64,000 bases of DNA from Conus ventricosus (Eukaryota > Mollusca > Gastropoda > Neogastropoda > Conidae), in contig CM031595.1 of the NCBI GenBank assembly GCA_018398815.1, positions 52,090,494 to 52,154,493 on the forward strand, written 5' to 3'. Made by a program: the position numbers and the translations under genes. A model generated the notes under the pieces. That model had not been told where the DNA came from. It did not search any database and was given only the letters and a program-made list of their open reading frames with translations. This document shows positions 1-11,599 of this stretch, one piece after another (positions within the stretch are counted from its first letter, which is position 1; every line of letters begins with the position of its first letter).

Positions 1-900
1 TTTCCATTTCCTGTTTTTATTAGCAATTCTTTGTTTTTTTTTCTATACCGGGTTGTTGAGTGACAGGGGGGTGTATCGTTCGCGAGTGTTTTTTTTTTCC
101 TCTCTCCCTCCGGAGCCCGTCTGCTAGGTTTTTGTTTTGTTTTTTTTTTTTTTTATTCCGGCCAGCCCCTACCTCACTGTTGCTCGTGCTAACGCGGTGT
201 TGGCCAAGTGGGGGCAGCCGGGGACATAGTTTTTGTTTCGTTTTTTTTTCGGGTGAGCCCTCCACCGCACTGTGTGCTCGTGCTGTAGAGCGCGGTGGTT
301 TGCGCAGAGTGGGAGCAGCCGGAACTTGTCCGCACCCACGCACACATACACACATATACACGCCCCTAATAAATATTTTGTTTTTTTTTTCTTAGTGGAC
401 TTGGTTTTTCCCCGGATTTGGAAAACTGTAGGATATTGTTGGCATGGCGACGTCCGGCGCTGGTGGTGTGGCGACGCGTGCGTCGGAGAAGGAAGGGGTA
501 GTTTCAAGAATGTACGGTAGTCCCTACTATTAGTACCAGCTACTATCGACTACGGTAACGGCTAACTTCTACCTTATCCAGTGCTGTAAGCCGGTAGTCC
601 AGTGAGTAAACTTTTTACTACCGTCTTCGCTGGGGTCTCCCCTGTCGCGACCCCGATAGTCACTTCCGCTCGGAAGGCTGACAGGAGTATATAGCGAAGC
701 AGACGTGGTGGGCTTCTGATGATCGCAGAGACCGAAACCTCTTCCTGCGTCCAGGCTTCCCCGCGTAGAGGGCATGCCCCAGAAGCCTTTCGGCTTATGA
801 AAGGGGTCGTGACCCAAGGGACGGGTCAGACGATCAATCCTCCCGGTCGGGAGTGGTGGTACCCCGGCTGCAGGATATCACCTCTGTCCTTATGTTTCTG
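1..900. other. No gene recognised; T-rich tracts
   Basis: No convincing coding region. The stretch has several poly-T runs (near 36, 90, 130, 241, 380) and a loose direct repeat between about 180 and 330, where two blocks share a 'gctcgtgct ... gcagccgg' skeleton. It lies 5' of the gag-like remnant and may be the leader of that retroelement, but no 5' LTR matching the LTR at 3660-6027 was seen. Confidence 0.3.
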
Positions 901-2050
901 AGGAGCGACAGCGACGGAGAGGATGAGCCCAACGTAGGGACGAGCGTAGAGAGAGGCCGCTAGGCAGGAGCTCTGCGTAGTGGAATAGCGCAGAGAGGAG
1001 GCTGCTGCTGCTAGCGGCGAGAGGAGAGCTGACAAGACATGAGATTATGCATAGGGGAAGGAACTGCTCAGCGTTGGGAGGAGGCTGCCCTCCGTCGGGA
1101 AGAGTTTGGATCAGCGTAAGAGGAGGCTAGCCGAACCAGGAGCTCTACGCAGGGAAGAGTTGAACAGCTTCTTTTTCGCGGCCTCCCCTTCGTAAAACCA
1201 GGGTTTGCGATCACCAGGCAGGGTGATAGAGTTAGAGGCCCAAAGGTAAAGCGTCCAGAGTTCAGGACCTAGTGAGGACATTGAAGATGTTCTTAGAGCA
1301 TTTCGACAAAGGTTGCTTGGTTCGTACGTGACCAATGTCTGAGGAGTCAAAAGGCTATGCATAGCACGCTTTTTTTCTCTGGATAACTGGTGCTGCAAGG
1401 GAGTGTGTGCTCACTCTAATGAAGGCGCGTCTTATGACAGACATGCAGTGGGCTCTGCTAAGCGTTTCTCCACCTTACCCCAGAGACCTAACAGGAGGAA
1501 AGTTTAGGTGGCCATGAGAAGAATATTGAATGAGAACCTCTCGGGCATTTTGGTGATAGCTTGCGCAAGAACGCTAGGGTCCTGGCGTCATTAGCTAATT
1601 TGGAGCGGGAGGATACTGATCCTCATGAACAGCTCAACTCAACAACTGTGTCCCCAGAGTTGAGGATCCGGATAGGCGAGACAGCACCTCAGATTTTCCG
1701 CGGCTGCGATTCACGACAGCTGAGGTGTTTTGCTGAAGCTCGCTGGCTTATGATGGCATCGCCCAGGATACGAAGGAAGCCTTCCACAGATTTAGTAACA
1801 TAAGGTGGGCCGACAACTGCTAGTGGGGTGAACAGCACAGTCCCATCGGGTCCTCAGCCCTTCGATTTTAGTTTTCTTTGTGGTCGTCCGGGCCACCTCA
1901 GGAAAGAGTGCCCAGAGCCCGCTGGTATTCATGGGGATAGTCCCTTTCCACATTCCTCGTGCTCGGCGATCGTGGTTCCATCCCAGTCTTCGCTGGTGAT
2001 TCAGGAGTGCCCAGTGTTACTCTCTGTATGTTGTTGCCTCCTTGGTTGAC
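900..2050 (+). pseudogene. Ty3/gypsy-like Gag remnant with zinc knuckle
   Basis: Broken coding sequence read only in pieces. Around 1230-1500 the + strand gives capsid-like fragments (including an LLGSYVT-type stretch and LQGVCAHSNEGASYD) in changing frames. At 1862-1912 a CCHC-type knuckle is visible (CGRPGHLRKEC); the first cysteine of the usual C-x2-C-x4-H-x4-C is replaced by serine. A short segment at about 1960-2030 with a GDSG core could be the start of the protease. Gag packages the element's RNA and the knuckle binds nucleic acid. Reading needs several frame changes, so this copy is dead or badly sequenced. The downstream integrase supports a Ty3/gypsy assignment. The space between the protease-like part and integrase (about 650 bp) is too short for a complete reverse transcriptase and RNase H. 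Confidence 0.5.
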
Positions 2051-2589
2051 ACCATATCCGGGATTCGGAACATCGACCCCGATCTTTGAGTGGATAAGAT
2101 TTGGTTTCCCCCTGAGTCCCCGCGGGGCGCCAGTTTTTTACGATGTTGCGGTTGTTGGGCTGGTTTTAGAACCTCCACCCGGCCTTCTGTACTATTTCTA
2201 ATCTAGCTCCACTCCACCCGCCTACGTCTTTTGCGAAGTATGGCCAGGGTCGGGTGGAGCGACCTCTGTATTCCCTTAACATGGGAATACTAGCACCTTC
2301 GCAGGGGGACGACCGCAAGGCAGTCCGTGTCTACGGGATTTGGCCCGTACAGGCGTGTGGGTGGGATCACCACACGCGCCAAAGGCTAAGAAGACAGGAA
2401 CATGGATTGCGCCCGGGGTTCTACAGCCGATCTCTGACGAGGTTCTTTGCAAAAGGCCGATCCTGCTTCCAAATCGCGCGTCTTCAAGCCAAGGACTGGA
2501 TGTCCATGCCTGCGACACTGGGTGGATCGTCCCCTCAGTCGGGGGGCCCGACACTGCGCAAGGGGAGCTTCTGCGCCACAAGGGAAATC

Positions 2590-3195
2590 CTTTTTAGGTT
2601 TTTAACCCAGGCAGATCGTGTGGCCAAGCACTTGTGGATCCCCAAGCCCTGAGAGAGTCTGTCCGCTCGAGGCCCACGAGTCCCCCTGCAGTCATAAGGG
2701 CTTCCAAGCGACATCTCGAGCGAAGTTAGGCGAGTATTACTATCTGGCCAGGGCTAATGAACTGCAAAACGGTCAGGCCGTATCTGGCCGCAGGTTGCGA
2801 TTCTGGCCAAGCGGGGAACAGGAACGCCTGAGGGGATCGGCTTGAAGCGTGTTCCGCCTAGGGTCAGTGCCCAACGGGTTGTGGAGCCATTCAGCAAGGT
2901 TGGGTCGACCTGGTGGGCCCCCATTAATCCTCCCTCCGATCGCGGTCACCGCTACACTTCTGTAGTGGTAGATCCTGTGAGTCGAGACCCAGAGGGCTGT
3001 CCCGGCTTAGGACTATCGATGCCGCCTACTGTGCCGAGTCTCACAGGCAGATTTGAGACGCTCACTGGCGGGCCGGAGGGGAATAATGATAAGGAAAAGC
3101 ACGGACCGGAGTTTTGTACTGAAGCGATCATCATCCTCTCCAGTGCTTGGAAGACCGGATCCATAGTACCGGCCAGGCAGGTCGCGACTTCATGA
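2590..3195 (+). pseudogene. Ty3/gypsy integrase remnant, copy A
   Basis: Integrase inserts the retroelement cDNA into the host genome. Pieces in different + frames match the family: the N-terminal zinc-binding region (about 2640-2740) and the start of the catalytic core, readable as INPPSDRGHRYTSVVVDP near 2925-2985, then TGRFETLTGGP near 3043-3075. The valine-aspartate-leucine that should precede the INPP block is frame-shifted here. The second copy at 6965-7560 preserves other parts better, and comparing the two makes the assignment firm. No intact reading frame exists. Confidence 0.6.
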
Positions 3196-6100
3196 GTTAT
3201 AGGCAGTGGGGAGCAAGCAGAGTCATGCGTTCCGCTTCCGTCTTACAAGGGTTCCTGTAATAACGGATGCTGACTATCATACCGAGCTCCGTATTAGAGC
3301 ACATTGGGAATAATCAGTTCATAATGGGACACCTCCCCTCAACCAGGCTACAATCCGCTTTTGGTCTCTGGAGCAGGTGTAGTGAACAGTTGTCACTTCA
3401 GGTGAGGTTAACGGTATGAATCACCAATAGGTCGAGTGTTACTTTCAGTTGGAAGGTTTGGCTTTAGTTTTTGAAAAAATGTAGTAACATTTATTCCTCG
3501 GTGGGATTCTATCGTGAATGTTTGGTAATTGGATTTTTCGTCACTCTGTCGATCACAGAAGAGTTGGGTTCGAGTCCCATGGTTGTGAAGTTGCACATGG
3601 CCACAAGGTTCAAAGGACACTGGTATCTCAGAGAGAAACAGATGCTTTTTGAAGGGGGTTGTCACGAGTTGTCACGAGGCTACGACGTTCGACCCACCTA
3701 GAGTAGCGGGAATTACTTATTTGTTTATTGGTCGTTGTCTGGTTGTCGTGTATCCGTCCCTTAGGGTGGCTTTGTGTCATGTGCACCTGGTGTGGTTCAG
3801 CTCAACTGTCGGTTTGCATTCTCTCGTCTGCTCTCGCTAATCCACCGCCGTGCTATTCTTCCTGCAAGTTTCACGGGTGGCCGGTAACCTTTCCGTCTCG
3901 GAACTTTCTGTCTATTCCGGCCCTCGCCTGTCTTTTTACCTGTCGCTCGTGCTATCGTTTCCGTTTAGGTTGAAGTATGGCTCACGTCTGTGACGCAGCA
4001 TTGGCATGTTGGGCCGCCATTGCAGAGGGAGGTTGAGACTCTTCACTCGAGCGGAAGATGTCTCTGGGGCGCCTGCTCCAGTCCTGAGTTCGTTACCGTT
4101 ATCGTCGAGAGTACAGTCAGAACTTCAATTCCGAGCATAGTCGGCCCCTTAGAGAGGGACAGCATTTCTTCTGTTTCCGCACTTCGCCTCTGTCCCTCTC
4201 GACTGGACCGAGGGTAGAGAGAGTCTTTGACCCGCACTCTTCGGGGTGCACGCCACTGGGTAGCTGGGAAGCATCCATTTCGGAGGTGTCTGTTTTTTGT
4301 TTTGATTGGTGTGATAGGTCCGGCTTAGTCTTCGCCTTTTGCGCGAATTTTTCGTATTGTTTTTCAAATTGTAAGAGAAATATTGTGTGAGACCATTTCT
4401 CTGGTTAAGTCCATCTTTAACCTGGCCATTCCTAAATTATTTCCAAAATTCTTTCCCCAGTTTATGTATCTGGTGATGCGGAGTAGTCGTGGGAAGGGAA
4501 GAACCTGGTGATTCAGGGTTGTGACTTGCTGGTCTCGCTCGTGCCGCCGCCGGCACAATCGCCGGACTTTTATCCTTCCGGCCACCGGCTGTTTGTGTGT
4601 GCAAGGAGAGCGAGTTTTATTTCACGAACGTGCGTGCGCATGATTTGTCGTTCGGAGGCGTGGTTGGCGATTTGATGTTATTTTGAATGTGATATAAATG
4701 TGCAGTTGTGCCATCGAATTATTATTTGCAAATGTGGTGGCCAGGATGTCATCATTAAGCGATAGTCCTTGTGTTGATTTATTGTCCTAATGAAGTAAAA
4801 CGTTAAGCGTGAGTGAGCCGAAGGTGTAGACCCTAATTCATATATGTTTTTATAAAACCTGTTGATTTAATGCAGTCTTTTACCTGCATCGTTGGGAGAA
4901 GAGACTTCCAGTCAATGAGTTTACTGTGTGCGTTGAAATACACTGCCCCCTCGCCCCATCAGGCAGTGGCTAAGACTTGCAGCAAATGTTCAGGACGGGT
5001 AAAAACACTGACGGCAGACGTTCCCATTAGGCCCTTCTCCTTCCCTCCTTCTTCTTCTTTTCCCCTCCTCTCGAAGCCTCCTCCCACTACGAGCACCGAT
5101 ACCTCCCGGGGCCCCCCTCCGCTCCGGGGGGCGTTCACCTGGAGGCAAGCACACGAACTGGTTGGTGCCGGTACTGCTGTCGAGGGCCCGACGTGCTGGC
5201 TGAGACCGGGCCGGACGAGATGGTGCCACGCGCTGGTCCGAAGGCCACCCTCGGGTCGGGACCGTGGACTGCTAGGGAATCCCCGCCGTCACGACTGGCC
5301 GCCGGGACCCCGTCCAGGACCTCCAGTAGGGGTGGGGGGGGGGACAGCTACGATCCCCCCCGCCCCCCCCCCGCGCCCCCCCCCCCCCCTCCCCCGGGAC
5401 AACGCTCTTCACTCCCCTTGGGAGTCGAGGTGGCTCGCTATGGGCGACTGCCCCGTGCGAGAACCAAGGGACGCCGGCTCGGAGCACCTAGTGCGACGGA
5501 GGGTGGCTTGCTCCCAGCGGACTTGACAGGGCAGAGGGATGTGACGCACATACTCCGAGGTGGGTGAGAAAGGGTCAACCTGGAAATATTTTCTTTATAA
5601 AATTGTGTAGCAGTCGATATTGCTGGAATGCTGTAATTGTGATGTGTGTACGTCGTATGGTGAAATAGTTATTTATAATTCGGAGCATTGGGGGTGTGGG
5701 GGCAGTGCTTTGATTTGCGATTGTGCATGTTGCGTGCGTTGGAGTGCTTGGAACGTGATTGTGGCATGTGGTGGCGTTGGAGTGCGTGATCGTGATGTTG
5801 CTGTTGTGGCGTTGGAGTGCTTTATTGTGATCGGTGTCATGGTAGCGTGTGTGAAGTGTATTTTGCTTTGTATATATAGTGATATGCTGATAAATGGGGT
5901 GTAGTATCGTAATCTTTATTGTGTGGTCTCTTGCGGAGTCCGTGTGAGGGTCAGTCCACTCTTGTGCCCTTCACTCCCACTAGACCGATCCTGGCAGGGG
6001 GCAGACCTCCAGGGGTCGGTCGTGACATGATGTGTGCTCAGCGTAGGAGGGGGGAGGCTGTGCCCTCCGTTCGGAAGAGTTGATCAGCGTAAGAGGAGGC

Positions 6101-6925
6101 AGCGCGTGGGTGGATACACAATCTTCTCGTCGCAGGGTATAGATAGGCGGCCCACAATCTCACACCACTTGGATATTTTTACGGGCCGTTTTGAGGGGGT
6201 TGCGATGAAAGAAAAAAAAACAAGTATATGAAAGCGATAGACCCTCAATGAGGCAAAAACCTAGTCCATCTGCTTCTAAGTGGGGAGGTGGGTTCCTTCT
6301 GTCTCTCCCGTGCAGGCAACTGTTGACTTCACTTTTCGTTTCCGCGCCTTCGGCCGAGCTAAGCCGGGGGGGGTCCCTTGCTGATCTAAGACAGCAGGGC
6401 CCAGGTTGGATCCTTCAAATTGTTATGACAGGTGCAGTGTAGTGGATGCAAGGGGGCAGTACGTATTTGGTCATAGCGGTATAAGCTAACAGTCACAATA
6501 GCACTCAAAACTGTATGATCCACGGATATTGTTTGTTATTGGGGTGTGCGGTCAATTCCAGTTCAGGCGCAGAATCTGTGAGAAACAACCGGCATGAGGT
6601 TTGCGCTGTAATTCTAAACAGACGGGCTGTCCGCATGGTTTCGATCAGAGATGGAACCACTGACTTCTATTCAGTGAAGTCAGTGGATTGAAGAACCCGT
6701 AACCCGGCCCCCCCCGGCCCGGCCCCCCCCCCCCAGTTCGATCAAATAACTTGCTTAACCCTTATTGATTTTTTATCCCTTTAAATATGAATAGGTAAAC
6801 TGATAATACAGTAATGTTAGCTGCATCCTTCTTAAAACATTTATTTTTCACGACATATGTTCATGGACAGAATGTTTAAGACAGACAACCCTAAAGCACT
6901 TTGTAAACTTCCTCCAGGTCATATC
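2595..6925. repeat. 4.3-kb tandem block, copy A
   Basis: This block (integrase remnant, polypurine tract, LTR, about 0.9 kb of flank) is repeated in the same order at 6961-10903. Both copies start with a 'ttaggttttt-acccag' sequence and end at 'ctttgtaaacttcctccagg'. Copy A is about 390 bp longer, mostly through small insertions spread over the whole length. The pattern looks like length-type sequencing error or very old duplication; see findings. Confidence 0.8.
3660..6027 (+). repeat. Ty3/gypsy long terminal repeat, copy A
   Basis: The segment starts TGTCACGAG directly after a purine tract (gaaggggg, 3651-3658) that can serve as the plus-strand primer, and ends TCGTGACA, so the two ends are inverted complements in the TG...CA style of LTRs. 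The start motif is doubled (3660 and 3670). About 2.4 kb is long for a gypsy LTR. It follows the integrase remnant by about 0.5 kb, as a 3' LTR should. It contains C-rich and G-rich runs near 5330-5400. The matching 5' LTR is not in the window. Confidence 0.6.
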
Positions 6926-6964
6926 CCCACCCCAGGTAGCTTCAGCTCCACAGGGATCCTTTAG

Positions 6965-7560
6965 GTTTTTACCCAGCAGATCGGGGCCAAGCAGCTTGTG
7001 GTTCCCCAAAGCCTGAGAGAGTCTGTCCTCCGCAGGCCCACGATTCCCCCATGGCGGGTCATATGGGCTCCAAGGGGACTCTCGAGCGAGTTAGGCAGGA
7101 TTTCTTCGGCCAGGATGAACTCACGGTCAGGCAGTACTGCCGCATTTCGATGTCTGCCAACGGAACGCCTGGGGGTCGCTTGAAGCTTGTTCCCCTAGGG
7201 TCAGTGCCACGGTTGGGGAGCCATTCAGCAAGGTTGGGGTCGACCTGGTGGGACCCATTAATCCTCCATCCACGCGGTCACCGCTACACTTTCTGTAGTG
7301 GAGAATCTGTGAGTCATACCCAGAGGCTGTCCCGCTTAGGACTATCGATGCCCCTACTGTTGCCGAGTCTCTCGGGCAGATTTGGCCCGCGCCCCTGGCG
7401 TGCCCAAGAAAAGCACGGCCGGAAGTTTGTACTGAGAGCGATCATCATCCTCTCCAGTGCTTGGACCGATCCGGCCAGGCAGTCGTCGACTCATGAGTTA
7501 GCAGGGAGCTGCAGAGTCATGCGTTCACTTTCCGCATATAAAGGGGTCCTGTAATAGGGA
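6965..7560 (+). pseudogene. Ty3/gypsy integrase remnant, copy B
   Basis: The frame opening at 7051 reads MAGHMGSKGTLERVRQDFF, the typical histidine-containing N-terminal half of the HHCC zinc domain, followed by VRQYCR. The core is frame-shifted but VPLGSVP and RGHRYT are readable near 7188 and 7273. The catalytic domain cannot be followed as one frame; the element is non-functional as written. It is homologous to the piece at 2590-3195. Confidence 0.65.
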
Positions 7561-7943
7561 AACTGACTATCTTAGCCGAGCTCCGTATTAGCACATTGGG
7601 GAAATCAGTCAGGGGGACACCTCCCCTCAACCAGGGTTATATCCCCTTTTTGGTCTCTGTATCAGGTGTAGTGACAGTTGTCACTTCAGTGAGGTTAACG
7701 GTAGTGAATCACCAATGGTTCGATTGTTTACTTCATGGTTGGAAGGTTTGCTTAGTTGTTTGATAAATGTAGTATTATGTATTCCTCGGTGTGATCCTAT
7801 CGTGGAATGTTTGTATTGGATTTTTCGTACTCTGTCGATCACAGAGAGTTGGGTTCGGTCCCATTGTTGTGAAGTTGCACAGCAAAAGGGTTTCCCAAAG
7901 GAGCACTGTATCTCAAGAAACAGTTTCTTTTTGAAGGGGGGTT

Positions 7944-10116
7944 TGTCACGAGTTTGTCACGAGGCCTACGACGTTCGACCCACCAAGGGTGGCGGAATTA
8001 CTTATTTGTTTATTGTCGTTGCTGTTGTCGTGTATCCTCCCTTAGGGGGGCTTGTGGTGCAGTTGCCCCTTTGGGTGTGGTTCAGCTCAACTTGGGTTTG
8101 CTTTCTCTCTCTCTCTCTAATTCCACCGCCCGTGCTATTCATCCTGCAAGTTCACGGGGGGGCCGTACCTTTCTCTCGAACTTTCTGTCTATCGGCCTCT
8201 CGCCTGCCCTTTTTAAACCTGTCCACGTCTTCGTTCCTTTATTTTTGAAGTATGCTCACTCGTGACGCAGCATGGCATGTTGGCCGCCATTGCTGAGGGA
8301 GGTTAGCTCTTCACTCGAGCGAAGATGTCTCGGGGGGCGCCTGCTCCATCCGGGTTTCTTTACCTTATCGTCGAGAGTACAGCCCAGTAACTTTCAATTC
8401 CTGCAGTCGGCCTGTAGGAGAGGGACATCATTTCTTCTGTTTCCGCATCTTCGCCTCGTCCTCCCCGACGGGAACAGAGGTAGAGAGAGTCCTTTGACCC
8501 GCCTCTTGGGGGTCCCCCACGGTACTGGTAAGCATCATTTCGTGGTCGGGTTTGTTTTGATTTGGTGTTGTTAGCCGGTTTAAGTCTTCGCTTTTGCGCA
8601 ATTTTCTTTTGTTTTCGAAATTGTAAGAGAAATATTGTGTGAGACCTTTTCTCTGGTTAATTCCATCTTTAACCTGGCCATTCTAAATTATTTCCAAAAT
8701 TCTTTCTCCCTGTTTATGTATCTGGTGATGGGGTAGTGGGTGGGGAAGGGAGAAACCTGGTAAATTCAGGGTTGGAACTTGCTTGGTCTCGCTCGTCCGC
8801 CCCTGTCACATTCGCCGGACTTTTATCCTTCGGCCACCGTCTGTTTGTGTGTGCAAGGAGAGCGAGTTTTAATGTTCACGAACGTGCGTGCGCATGATTT
8901 GTCGTTCGGATGCGGGGTTGGAGATTTGTGTTATTTGAAATGTGTTTATAAAATGTGACAGTTGTGCCATCGAATTATTATTTGCAAATGTGGTGGCAGT
9001 TATTAAGCGATAGTCCCTGTGTGATTTATTTCCTAAGGAAGGAAAACGTTAACGTGAGTGAGAGAAGGGGGAAGAAATTCATATTTGTTTTTTTAACCTG
9101 TTGATTTAATGCAGTCTTTTACCTGCATCGTGTGAGAAGACTTCTTCAATGAGTTTACTGTGTGCGTTGAATACACTTCCCCTCGGCCCCCTCATGCGAG
9201 TGGCTAAGACTTGACAGCAATGGTCAGACGGTACTGACGGCAGGTTCCAGTACCCTTTTTCCTTCCTCCTTCTTCTTCTTTTCCTCCTCTCCGACTCTCC
9301 CCCAGCTACGTCCTCCCCCCCCGGGGCTTCAAACCCGGGGCACGAACTGGATGGTGCCACGTGCTGGTCGAGGCCACGTTCTGGCTGAGACCACGGACGA
9401 ATGGTGCCACGCGCCCGGTCGAGGCCCCGCCTTGTCGGACCGTGGACTGCTAGGGAGCCCGCCGTCCGACTGGCCGGCCTGGACCCCCGTCCAGGACCTC
9501 CAGTAACACTACGTCCCCCCCCCCCCCCCCCCCCCGGGACAACGCTCTTTACTGCCCGCTTGGGGGTCGAGGGTGTCGGGTTTGGGCGACTCCCTGCGAG
9601 AACCAACCCGGGTCGGAAACACCTAGTGCGACAGGGTGCTCCCTGCGGACTTGACAGGGGCAGGGATGTGGACGCACTCCGTGGTGTGAGAAAGGGTCAA
9701 CACTGGGAAATATTTCTTTATAATTGTGTACATGTCCCTATGTGCTGGAATGCTGTAATTGTGATTGTGTACGCGTATGGTGAAATATTTATTTATAATC
9801 GTGCATGTTGTGGGTGTGGGGGTGCTTTTATTGCGATTTTGCATGTTTGTGGCGTTGGAGTGCTTGATCGTGATTGTGCATGTTGTGTGCGTTTGAGTGC
9901 TTGATCGTGATTTTGCATGTTGTGTGCGTTGGAGTGCTTTATTGTGATCGGCATGGTGCGTGTGTTGGAATGTTATTTTGCTGGTGTGAATAAATGGGGT
10001 GTTGTATCGTAATCTTTATTGTGTGGGCTCTTGCGGAGCGTGTGAGGTCAGTCACTCCCTTCCACTCCCACCTAGACCGATCCTGTCAGGGCAGACCTCC
10101 AGGGTCGGTCGTGACA
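7944..10116 (+). repeat. Ty3/gypsy long terminal repeat, copy B
   Basis: Starts TGTCACGAG after the purine run gaagggggg and ends TCGTGACA, like copy A, about 2.2 kb. The stretch around 9735-9970 carries several imperfect copies of a short unit containing 'gttggagtgct' and 'gatcgtgat'. The doubled TGTCACGAG start motif is also kept (7944 and 7955). Confidence 0.6.
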
Positions 10117-10642
10117 GTGTGTGCTCAGCGTAGGGAGGAGGCTGCCCTCCGTCGGAAGAGTTGGATCAGCGTAGAGAAATGGGTGCGGCGTGGGTGGATA
10201 CACAATTCTTCTTCTTCAGGGTATACGGCCACAATCACCCAATTGATTTTTACCGCCGTTTTGAGGGGTTCGAGAAAGAAAAACAAGTTATAGAAAGCGA
10301 TAGACCTCAAAGTGAGGATAAAAAAACCCAGTCCTGCTCTAAGTGGGTTTCTCCGCAGGCAACTGTTACTTCCCCTTTTCGCCCTTCCGAGCTAGCCGGT
10401 CCCTTGCTGATCTAAGACAGCAGGGGCCCCGGGTTTTTTCAAATTTTTATGACATGCAGTGTAGTGGATGCAACAGTACGTATTGCAGTAGCTGTATTAC
10501 TAACAGTCACAATAGCACTCAAACTGTATTTCACTTATTTTTGTTTTGTGTGCGGTCAATTCAGCCAGAATCTGTGAGAAACCGCATAGTTGCGCTGTAT
10601 ATAATAAACAACGGCTGTCGAATGGTTCGATCAGAGATGGAA

Positions 10643-10670
10643 CCACTGACTTCTATTCAGAAGTCAGTGG
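10643..10670. repeat. Perfect 11-bp inverted repeat before poly-C
   Basis: CCACTGACTTC is followed by a 6-nt loop and its exact reverse complement GAAGTCAGTGG. A run of about 30 C (10683-10712) follows. The homologous place in copy A (about 6656-6690) keeps the arms with small indels. It could form a hairpin; no function is known. Confidence 0.6.
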
Positions 10671-10681
10671 ATGGAACCCGT

Positions 10682-10712
<31 letters not shown>

Positions 10713-10903
10713 AGTTCGATCAGATGAACTGCTTAACACCTTAATGATTTTTTTTCCCTTTAAATATGAATATTAACTGAGTAATACAGTAATGATAGCT
10801 GCATCTTCTTAAAACATTTTTTTTCACGACATATGTTCATGGACAGCAAGTGTTTCAAGGACAGACAACCCGAAGAGCACTTTGTAAACTTCCTCCAGGT
10901 CAT

Positions 10904-11599
10904 GATCACAGTATCATGTGTTGTGGGGTACATGCTGTTTACTTGACGTTAATGAGTTTTTTCCCAAGGACTTCGTGTGTGAGTTCACTGAGTAAACGGC
11001 ACGTCGGCAAAAATCTGGACTGCGAACCATAGAGCAGTGCCATTACGAACTGCCAGAGATGCCAATTCGCTGCCGGTGTCACTGTCTGTGTGCAACGGCG
11101 GTGGTCAGAATGTCAGTCGTCTTTTTTTCTTCGATCACGAGATAACTTATTTGAAGATAAAAACATCAAAGTTGAAAAATGACCCGGAGATTAAAGCATG
11201 GATAGTCAGATTACCCAAGATTTTGAAAATGAACCCTTTCGGGATTAGTTCAAAATGAACCACACAGTCCAAACCGAGTCGACATGCCTTGACAGGACAT
11301 CGCCAGATGGACGTGTAGAAGAACTCGAAGAAGATTCTTTAGACATAGAAGTGGAAGATTTCGGATACATTGAAGATGATGAAGACGACTTCGAGATCCA
11401 GTTCCAGAAAGAAGTGTGCCAGTTTCTCTGGAAAAGTATGAAGTTCATGATATTGTAACTTAGATGAAGTGCTTGGTTTGTGTGGTTTACTTACTGAACT
11501 GCAAAGTTATTATTCTAGAAAGTCACCGTGTAATTTTTTATTTTATGAAAGACCGTCTTTTATAAGTAGCACACTTTGAGCTTCAAATGATTTTGTTCC
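10904..11599. other. No gene recognised
   Basis: Past the end of the tandem block I see one short acidic open frame (11255-11458, + strand, rich in D and E) but no domain, no supporting splice sites and no known relative, so I do not call it a gene. AATAAA occurs at about 11601. Confidence 0.3.

Larger units (their letters stand above)
6961..10903. repeat. 4-kb tandem block, copy B
   Basis: Second copy of the block at 2595-6925, same order and orientation: integrase remnant, LTR, flank ending in a poly-C tract (about 10683-10712) and a terminal AT-rich part. The order of recognisable landmarks is identical and no large rearrangement separates the copies. Confidence 0.8.

Noticed and set aside
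5193..5567. Proline-rich open frames in LTR copy A
   Set aside because: Created by C and G runs; the frame is not kept in LTR copy B.
11255..11458. Acidic 67-residue open frame as a gene
   Set aside because: Short, no domain, and the complementary strand gives an equally long frame from the same repeated GAA/GAT codons.
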